Assembly: GCA_030706605.1 (NCBI GenBank) | Contig: JAUZOE010000023.1 | Location: 1-59,000, forward strand | Source of the DNA: Bacteroidota bacterium | Lineage (GTDB): Bacteria > Bacteroidota > Bacteroidia > Chitinophagales > Chitinophagaceae | DNA: 59,000 bases | Direction: 5' to 3' | Position numbers and translations under genes: made by a program | Shown here: positions 8,827-17,200 of the stretch, in pieces | Numbering within the stretch: the first letter of the stretch is position 1 | Layout: each line of letters opens with the position of its first letter | Notes under the pieces: generated by a model | What the model was told of the DNA's origin: nothing | The model's database searches: none | The model's input: only the letters and a program-made list of their open reading frames with translations

Positions 8827-11800
8827 TCAATACATTACATTCAAATCTTTCACGGTTCCATCCGGCCGAATTATCTCAACCTGGTACATGCCATGCGCCA
8901 GGTTATAATCCCATTGAATAAGTTGAGTGGTGCTTCCCCCCGGATGATTAATTTGTTTCTGAACAATCACTTGTCCGAGTTTATTGAGCAATCGAATTCC
9001 ATATCTTCCCTTAGGTAAATTGGTCATTTGAAGATGGATGACACCATCCGTTATTGGGTTAGGATAAATGGCAATATGCTCTCTCGGGGCAGGTACCCAT
9101 ACTTTCACCACCTGTGTGTATGCAATAGTTCCATTAATGTCAACACTCTTTATGCGGTAATAATGGTAGCCTGGTGTAACATTCTCATCCAGCCAACTGT
9201 AAGCACCGGCGTCTAAATTAGTGGCGGTAACGGTTGCCGCCAGCGTAAAGCGATTGCCATCAATTGATTGTTCTACTTCGTAATGACTCATATTGCTTTC
9301 ATTTTCCACTTTCCATTCTACTGCTATGTCACCATTTTTGAGAGAAGCATTTACAGAAACAAAAGTGACCGGCAATGGCCCTGCAGCCATTGGAGCAAAT
9401 ACGATTCGGAAACGATTGGTTGCATAGGAGCCTGCCGCGTTGGTAACGCTAAAATTCAGGAGGGTAGTTCCTTCCAAATTCAGCGGTGTTTTAGTATGCA
9501 GGTAAGTATCTTCTATAAATCCTTCGAGGCCATAAGATGATAGGCTACTGGCGATAAACTCCATCCGGTAATTTTGTGCTTTAACGCTTGCAAGATTATA
9601 GAACAAGGTGTCTGATTGAATAAGGCCATGACGCCTTTCAACTATTAAATTTTTCCCTCCTGAATGCAGGTATAAATTTTCTGAGCTATTAAAGACTTTC
9701 CTTCCATCCATTCCATCAATAGCATTACTATAATTGTCACTGAACTGATGCAAGGTCCCATCATCGAGATATGTACTTCCATCAGCAAACACACTGTAAA
9801 GTTGAGTCCTTAATTGTGCTATTTTTCCGGGAACGCTCTGCGGTCTGAAGATATTGATTGAGCTGCTATCATCTTTTGACGTTTCATTAAATACCATATT
9901 CCCTGTTCCTCCGGTAGTTTGCACAAAAAAAGCTTCGCCGCTTTGAATATGATTATTCACCTTGTAAGATGGGATATTAGTATAATTGGTTCCGTCATAA
10001 TAATAAGTTTCATAGCCTCCATACCCATATGTGCCTCCAAGGTTGGCATTCCAAACTGTAAAGAATTCATTGACATTACCTTCCCTGTCGGCCATTACTT
10101 TCCTCATATCTATAGCAGAAGCATAAGGATTGCCAATAGATCCGAAAGCATCGGCCCCCACAGGAATCGTTACTTTTCCTGTCAATAAATTTCCTTTGGT
10201 CCGCAATGTAGTGGCATTGGGCGTAGTTGTTGTTTTCCCATCCACACTTCTGTCGCCCCTCACAAAGAGCATATACCCTTTTTGATTGTAAATTGAAATC
10301 CCTGTATTGGCAATTCCCGTCCAGCCCAATGAATTCGATGGATTGTAATATTTCATTGAAGGCGATGGTGATGCAAGATCAAAACCATTCACAGCGCCTC
10401 CGGCTCCTGTTACCTGTGTTCCATAACCCGTAGGTGTGGCACCACCTTCCATCCAGCTTTCTTTTACCGTTTGTCCCATTGTTGGTATGGCTAAAAACTC
10501 CCAGGCTTTCGCATGTTGCCCCCCACCGGTTCCCGTATTAAGGTACCGTTCTACAGTTACCTCACCTGTAATAGTGTTTCCGGCTGCAAGTACACCTACA
10601 TTAGCAGTAGCTGTAGCCGAGGATTTTAGAGTTATATTATCCCCTGTATTTAAGTCTGCAGACGTATTCCCAAAAGACAAGCTTCCTGAAATGTTCAGGG
10701 TATCATTTGGGGTGTTGGCAACATCTACATTATTGCTTATGATGAGATTTTTTATTGTGTTATTCTTACCCGCAATCGTATTGGCGAAGGTATTACCATC
10801 TATATTTTGAGTGCCGATGCTGGTACCGTTCAATTCCAGCGTGCCATTAGTAATGTCAAAAACACCACTATTATATATCGTTCCCCCGATCTGCATAAAG
10901 CCTGTACCATTAATAGTAACACTGGCGCCTGAAGCAATATGCAGATTGATAATAGTAGCTACCGGGCCTGTGCTTAATACCGGCTGATTGAGGGTAGCAG
11001 GGATATACACGTCAGGGCAGGTAGCTGCAGAAGGTACCTGGCCATCCGACCAGTTAGTTGCGGTATTCCAATCAGTAGGACTGGTGATATCTCCACCTAC
11101 CCAGTAATTATGAATCCACACTATACCAATGGAAGAATTAATGCTACCACAACCATTACTTACTACAGCTCTATAGAATGTAGGAACGGTAACACCTGAA
11201 AAGTTTAGGGTAGTAGTGGTGTTGGGTATATTAGTCCATGAAGCGCTGGTGCTGTCGGTTGAAGATTCCCAATATAGAGGACTGTTACTGTTACCTGAAA
11301 GTGAGAGAGAACCGTTGTCTCCGCTACAAATCGATACAGAAGTTATAGTTCCTCCTATGGCGCCCCCGCTAGTTAACGTGACTTCAGTAGTGGCATTTGC
11401 AGAACATCCGTTATTATCAGTAACCGTTACTTTATAGGTTCCTGAAGCATTGATAGTAACAGCAGGAATTGACGGGTTTTGGTCGGATGAATTAAAACTA
11501 TTTGGTCCTGACCAGCTATAAGAAGTTTCTCCATCGGGGCCGGAGGTAAGATTCAATGTAGCACCTGTGCATATAGGTGCATTACTTCCGGCTGTAGCTA
11601 CCGGCAATGGATTTTCCGTAACATCTACACTTCCTGGCATTGGATAGGTGTAACCACAAGCGGATGTGCCAACAACCGTATAATTGCCAATAGCCGTTTG
11701 CAAACCGAAATCAAGAGGATCTCCTGTTCCTGCAACCGGGTCTCCTACCGGCGTTCCATTATTATACAATTGATAGCTGATAGCTTTTGTGGAGCCCGCT

Positions 11801-12501
11801 AACCCTACATGAGTTCCGTCGCTCCCTATACAAAAACCTCCTCCTCCGGTTAAACGAAAAGTATCAGATTTAATACAATAGGTCAGGGATATATCATCGA
11901 TTGATGCAGGCGGGCCATCACCTGTTCCATCATCATTGTTTACCCAGGTGAAGATGAGATAGAATGTTTTACCCGCTAAATCAGGTGCACTCGCGCCTTG
12001 CTGACTATATACTAATTGCGAATTAAACTGAGGAAATCGAATGACTGCACTTGGTCCGGGCAGTGCATCTGCAACAGGTATAGTAGTCTCATCAGTATAT
12101 ACGTTCAATCCGTCAATCACATTTAGTTCATTATCGCTTTGAACATTACCTTGTAAATAAAATGACAAACTTATATTGAATGCTTCCGGGGGAAGGGTCA
12201 CCTGCCGGTAAAAGTGAGAAATGTGAGTAGTAGTATTATCGTAATCGTAATCATAATCATTAGCGCCTGGCGTGGCAGCGATCGAATCCCTGGAAATGTA
12301 AGCACTATTTGGTGGGCTATTATTTGTCGTGGTGCCCACTACCCATTTATTAGCAGAACTATTTACAACCGTCCAGCCATTTGAAGCAAAGGTATTTCCC
12401 GCGTCAAAGCCGCCTACCCCATTAGGATCTATTGCTGTTTGCGCATAACCGCCACAGATGAAACAAAAGCTGCACAATAATAATAAGTAGCATTTCTTCA
12501 T
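8827..12501 (-). CDS. Secreted modular protein with T9SS C-terminal sorting domain (paralogue B)
   Basis: The product has 1224 residues and starts with a textbook signal peptide (MKKCYLLLLCSF, ending GGYAQ). The N-terminal part resembles a jelly-roll or MAM-like domain (SFYLQGNVQSDNELN, then YLIFTWVNNDDGTGDGPP). Ig-like/PKD-like repeats follow (CSANATTEV, SYSWSGPNSF). From about residue 600 the sequence is closely related to paralogues A and C: GDRSVDGKT, IGNPYASAIDMRKV, FFVQT, WKVENESNM. The last 80 residues form a T9SS type A sorting domain starting AIYPNPITDG. Like its paralogues it is probably surface-exposed or released. The N-terminal part differs clearly from A and C, so ligand specificity probably lies there. 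No enzymatic motif was recognised. Confidence 0.88.
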   Translation of the reverse strand: MKKCYLLLLCSFCFICGGYAQTAIDPNGVGGFDAGNTFASNGWTVVNSSANKWVVGTTTNNSPPNSAYISRDSIAATPGANDYDYDYDNTTTHISHFYRQVTLPPEAFNISLSFYLQGNVQSDNELNVIDGLNVYTDETTIPVADALPGPSAVIRFPQFNSQLVYSQQGASAPDLAGKTFYLIFTWVNNDDGTGDGPPASIDDISLTYCIKSDTFRLTGGGGFCIGSDGTHVGLAGSTKAISYQLYNNGTPVGDPVAGTGDPLDFGLQTAIGNYTVVGTSACGYTYPMPGSVDVTENPLPVATAGSNAPICTGATLNLTSGPDGETSYSWSGPNSFNSSDQNPSIPAVTINASGTYKVTVTDNNGCSANATTEVTLTSGGAIGGTITSVSICSGDNGSLSLSGNSNSPLYWESSTDSTSASWTNIPNTTTTLNFSGVTVPTFYRAVVSNGCGSINSSIGIVWIHNYWVGGDITSPTDWNTATNWSDGQVPSAATCPDVYIPATLNQPVLSTGPVATIINLHIASGASVTINGTGFMQIGGTIYNSGVFDITNGTLELNGTSIGTQNIDGNTFANTIAGKNNTIKNLIISNNVDVANTPNDTLNISGSLSFGNTSADLNTGDNITLKSSATATANVGVLAAGNTITGEVTVERYLNTGTGGGQHAKAWEFLAIPTMGQTVKESWMEGGATPTGYGTQVTGAGGAVNGFDLASPSPSMKYYNPSNSLGWTGIANTGISIYNQKGYMLFVRGDRSVDGKTTTTPNATTLRTKGNLLTGKVTIPVGADAFGSIGNPYASAIDMRKVMADREGNVNEFFTVWNANLGGTYGYGGYETYYYDGTNYTNIPSYKVNNHIQSGEAFFVQTTGGTGNMVFNETSKDDSSSINIFRPQSVPGKIAQLRTQLYSVFADGSTYLDDGTLHQFSDNYSNAIDGMDGRKVFNSSENLYLHSGGKNLIVERRHGLIQSDTLFYNLASVKAQNYRMEFIASSLSSYGLEGFIEDTYLHTKTPLNLEGTTLLNFSVTNAAGSYATNRFRIVFAPMAAGPLPVTFVSVNASLKNGDIAVEWKVENESNMSHYEVEQSIDGNRFTLAATVTATNLDAGAYSWLDENVTPGYHYYRIKSVDINGTIAYTQVVKVWVPAPREHIAIYPNPITDGVIHLQMTNLPKGRYGIRLLNKLGQVIVQKQINHPGGSTTQLIQWDYNLAHGMYQVEIIRPDGTVKDLNVMY

Positions 12502-13024
12502 ACACTCTTTCTATTCGCTTTGAGAAATAGTAAATGCCTTTTACAGGATCAATGAAAATATGGTACAGGATATCAAAAATCTAGAATTGATTTTTATCCA
12601 GGATTGGAATTATTCAAATAAAAATGAAAATAAAATGGATAATTATCATTATCCAATAGAAATTAAATTAAGAAGATATTCACAGGAGTTGGAGAAAGGA
12701 TAGCTTTAAACGCAATTAGCAGCACAAGATAATATTAATATATGGATTTTAAAATACTCCAGGCAATTTTTTTTTGACGGAATCAAAAGTCTATTGAGAG
12801 GCATTACTGGCTACTTGTTGTAAAGAACCTGCTTTAACTCAAATACACTTCTGGTAATCAATTTAATATAACTTTTTTCATCGCATTCAGGAAATTAAAA
12901 ATTCATAGTTTTCCACCAGGAATGGATAGGAAAATTTCGAGGGCAATCGTATTCAGTAAACTGTTGGCCAGGAAACAATAGCTATATTATATTAATACAC
13001 CCCCTGCCCTGGTTTTCAATATTT
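12502..13024. other. Intergenic region upstream of paralogue B
   Basis: About 520 bp between paralogue B and the beta-barrel gene, both on the minus strand. It is AT-rich, with a short imperfect palindrome GGATAATTATCATTATCC near 12634. No gene, RNA or clear terminator was recognised. Confidence 0.5.
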
Positions 13025-14005
13025 TTAAAAAAACCTGGGAGAAGCCTGTTGCCTTCTTTGAGATTTGGTAGATGAATTGATTAATTCTCTGCCGAATACA
13101 TAAGCTATTTTAAAGCTAAAGGTAAAGTAAGAATCGTTGTTATGTGGATTGCCGCGTATACCATTTGGGTGCGCCGTTGTCTCATTAGATAAAGCATCAG
13201 TTCTTCCCCTGTTATTTAATATTAGTGCATCAGTGAGTTGCGTACCACTTAAATACTTGCTAAAGACAGCAGGATCAATATACGTGCCATGGACATCATC
13301 TAAATAATCGGTGGATAGCAACCTGGTAATATATTCCATCCGCAGGTTAAATTTAGCTGAAAGTTCATATTTTACACCAATTCCTACCGGAACATTGACC
13401 TGGTTCAGTTTGTACACATGGCTATTGGGATATTCAGCAAAACCTTCTCCTTCAGTATGAAGTGGTTGAAGATCCACCCATTGTGAATTTAATTTTGCCT
13501 GCGGGTTAAAATGAAAAAAACCAATCCCGCCAATGATATAGGGTGAAAAGACGGGTGCATCACCTTCTTCATTTGATAAATTAAAAAAACCAATTGGGTG
13601 AAATTCAGCAGTAACAGAAATTTCATCAATCGGGCTCCTGAAACTTAAATTCCTGTTGTACCTGCCAATACTGCCCCCGTTTAATTTTGCATTTTTTATG
13701 GTGCTGTCATTGGCTTGAACACTACCCATAGTTGCTTCAAGCCTTAACGCAAAAAAATTTTTATAAAAGGCACTGAAAAAGACACTGCCTGACGCCGTAG
13801 TATTCTTAATATTATAATCTTTTACACCCCCTTTCCCCTTTCCAATCCTTCCGCCTACATCGGTCAGGCTATTCATAGACCCTACGGATATGCCGGCTTC
13901 AAAAATCAAAGCATTATTATAATAGGTATCATTATAAAAATATTGAGCTTTCCCCTGCTGCGCAATACAAAACAACATTAGAAAAATTGAAACTTTATAT
14001 TTCAT
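13025..14005 (-). CDS. DUF6089-type outer-membrane beta-barrel protein
   Basis: The 326-residue product begins with a signal peptide (MKYKVSIFLMLFCIAQQGKAQ). It continues with alternating amphipathic beta-strands, such as LIFEAGISVGSMNSLTDVGG, SPYIIGGIGFFHFNP and FNLRMEYITRL, and ends with a strand and a short basic tail. The motif YLDDVHGTYID matches the DDV-GTY signature I associate with DUF6089 outer-membrane proteins of Chitinophagaceae. It is predicted to be a small outer-membrane barrel. It lies alone among the T9SS cargo genes on the same strand, with gaps of 230 bp or more either side, so co-transcription is uncertain. A role in export or surface anchoring of the neighbours is only guilt by association. 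Confidence 0.75.
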   Translation of the reverse strand: MKYKVSIFLMLFCIAQQGKAQYFYNDTYYNNALIFEAGISVGSMNSLTDVGGRIGKGKGGVKDYNIKNTTASGSVFFSAFYKNFFALRLEATMGSVQANDSTIKNAKLNGGSIGRYNRNLSFRSPIDEISVTAEFHPIGFFNLSNEEGDAPVFSPYIIGGIGFFHFNPQAKLNSQWVDLQPLHTEGEGFAEYPNSHVYKLNQVNVPVGIGVKYELSAKFNLRMEYITRLLSTDYLDDVHGTYIDPAVFSKYLSGTQLTDALILNNRGRTDALSNETTAHPNGIRGNPHNNDSYFTFSFKIAYVFGRELINSSTKSQRRQQASPRFF

Positions 14006-14192
14006 TATAAAAATTGTTTTGAAATTCGTTTTGATAATTGTATAAAATACAAAATAACAATTTTTTTTTCTCTTTCAATAATCTGAAACAACTTTCTTTA
14101 ATTTAATAAAAATGTTACTTATCCCCTGTCTTAATGCATATGACTTCAATTTAAATACATTTTAGATATCTCACTACTGAACTGCTTTAATT

Positions 14193-14225
14193 AAAAGACC
14201 CGGCCATGAATAACCTATGGCCGGG
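14193..14225 (-). terminator. Rho-independent terminator of paralogue C
   Basis: Read on the minus strand, a perfect 9-bp GC-rich stem (CCCGGCCAT with ATGGCCGGG, 9-nt loop) is followed by TCTTTTAATT. It begins about 15 bp after the stop codon of the large gene at 14240 and fits a strong intrinsic terminator. Confidence 0.85.
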
Positions 14226-14239
14226 GTAATATCAATGAA

Positions 14240-17200
14240 TTAATAAATAAATTTTACCACTTTTACCTCACCGCCGGGGCTTGTTATTGCTGCCTGGTAA
14301 ATGCCATGAGCCACATCACTGGTCAACTTAAAATTTGAAGTAGAACTTCCTTCACTGTGATTTATATCCTGAGCCTGAACTACCTGCCCCAACTGATTCA
14401 ATATTCTTACCTTATAATTGCCGGAAGCCTGATTGATCAAATGAAGATTGATGACCCCATTAACAACTGGATTGGGGAATATGGAAATTTCCTTGGCCAC
14501 ATTATCAATATTGACTTTTACAATTTGTGTCAGTGCTGTTTTCTGGTTAATATCCACACTCCTGATGCGGTAATAATTGTACCCTGCTACTGCATCTTTA
14601 TCTAACCAGCTATAGCTATTGGCTGTTCCATTAATAGCTGCGATTGTAGCCACCGTCACAAAATGAGACCCATCGGTTGATTTTTCTACTTCATATTGTT
14701 TCATATTGCTTTCGTTTTCCACTTTCCAATTCACTGAAATATCTGAATTCTTTTGGTATGCATTTACAGAAGTAAAGGTTACAGGTAAAGGCCCGGAAGG
14801 TTGTCTGAATATAATATGAAAACGGTCAGGTGCATAAGATGCCGGAGCACCGGTCACTCTAAAGTTGAATTCAGTATTTCCATCAAGATTTAATGTGGTT
14901 AGCTGATGCATGTAATTATCTTCTAAAAAGGCTATGAGTCCGTTAGCAGACAGGTTTTTCGCATCAAATACCAACCGATAATTCTGTGCTTTTAACCTGG
15001 TAAGGCTAAGGAAAATAGTATCCGCAGGATCAATGGTATGCCTTCTCTCTACTATGATATTTTTTCCTGCTGATTTTATAGAAATATTTTCTGAAGCATT
15101 GAATATTTTTCTTTCATCCATTGCATCAATAGCATTAGTATAATCGTCACTGAATTGTTGTAAAGTTCCATCAATGAGAACACTACTGCTGTCAGCATTT
15201 ACACTATTCAAAGTGGTAATTAATTGGGCTTTTTTTCCAGTTACGCCCTGTGGCCTGAAATAGCTTGAATTACTATTGCCTTGTTTTGATGATTCTTTAA
15301 TCAGCACATTTGCCGGAGCAGAACTTGTCTGCACAAAAAATGCCTGGCCACTTTGAATAGAATTATTTACGGTAAACCCCGGAACACTGACATAATTTCC
15401 ATTATACAATACATATGTTTCGTAGGCCCCATATCCATAGTTACCTCCCAAAGAAGGGTTCCAAACGTAGAAGAAATCTGAACCATTAGTTTGAGTTACA
15501 TTCCTCATGTCAATTGCAGAAGCATATGGATTACCAATTGAAGCAAATGAATTATTGCCTGGCAATGAAATCGTTTGGTCGCCAGTTATCAGAGTTCCTT
15601 TTGTACGTAAATTAGTTGGATTAGAGGTAGTAACTGTGGTTCCATTGACACTCCTGTCGCCTCTGATAAAAACCATATACCCTCTTGAATCATAAATAAG
15701 TTGGTTAGTATTGGCAATTCCCTTCCAATTACCTGTAGCATTGTCAAAATATTTCATTGAAGGGCTCACACTATACATATCAAATCCCGATCCGGTACCT
15801 CCTGGCCCTGTTACCTGGATACCATACCCTGTAGACGCCGTACTACCATTTTCCATCCAGCTTTGTTTTACCGTTTGCCCTATGGTAGGAATGGCCAAAA
15901 ACAGCCATTTTTTTCCGTGGAGACCTGAACCTGATCCCATTTTAGTATAGCGTTCGACAGTAACATTTCCTGTAATCTGCCCTAAAGGATTTCCTGATGC
16001 ATCCACGGGAATTACACCAATCCTTGCAGTTCCATACAGGCTGGATTTTAATGTAAGGTGATCATTGGTAGTAAAAACGGAGCCATTCCCTATCGTTACA
16101 GAGCCTTCTGTATTGGCAGCAATACCTCCGCTTATGTCTAAAGTGGTTCCAAGGTAGGCCGATTTACTGTCATTCAATTTCAAGTTTTTTATGACTCCAG
16201 CACCCGGTGTTCCGGTAAAAATAAGAGGAATACTGGTGCCGTTAATGGTAATATTGGAGGTATCTGATCCTGATATGGTACCACTTGAACGAATTAATTG
16301 GTTAATAGTTAACGTATTGGAATTAAGTGCTAAAGGTCCTGTTGTTTGATAATAAATACCAGATATAGAATTATCTGCAGTTAAAGTAACACCTGCACTA
16401 TTGATAATACTTAAATTATTGATTACGGAAGGCAATCCATTTCCGGTAACCTGTGTCACCAAGCCATTATAAGTATAATTAGCCGCGGTATTAAAGCTTC
16501 TTGCACCGGCAACCTGTATATTTCCGGTAGCGCCGGAGGCGGAAATACCTTGTGCGGAACCCAATGAAAGATTACCATTGCTTTGCAGCGTAAATGAGCC
16601 GGAGCCTCCTATTACATTAGCTCCACAGATAAGGCTTGCACCACTGTTTACATTGAAAGGTCCGTTGGCGGTAATTCCTGCCCCCATGGTCAAGGTCGCC
16701 AGGTTTTGCACAGTTGCAGTTCCTGATATTGTGAAAGAGGCCGTTGAATTTTTATTTGCCGTCCCCGAACCTGAGCCATTGGTAAGCGTCAAATTACCAT
16801 ATTGCGGCGCACTATATACTGTTTGCGTGATATTATTTTTACCATTGTATTCCACAGTGCTCGATGCATTGAATGAAGTTGAAAATCCTGATGGGAAGTT
16901 GCTTCCTGTAACGAGGGTTTCGCTTCCTCCATTCTGAACGGAAGAGCTGCCTCCGAGTTGTAATTTGGAAGTATTGTTCATGGTAAAAATGCCGCCATTG
17001 GAATCCCGGTTCCACTGGCTGGTACCCAACCATAACTGAGATGAGCCATTAATGGTAAGATTGCCAAGGATATTTCCAGGAGTAGCCGTGCTTCCGGGGT
17101 CGAAAGAGACAACAGTGGAAGAAGCTGATGAACTGCCAATTTCCACATCGTTGAAGTTTGTAGCATTGGAGGTGGAATTTTTCCAGGAAATCTTCTGAGC

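Noticed and set aside
12589-12601. TTGAT-tttt-ATCC considered as a sixth FNR-type box upstream of paralogue B
   Set aside because: One core base is wrong and no -7 element lies at a suitable distance.
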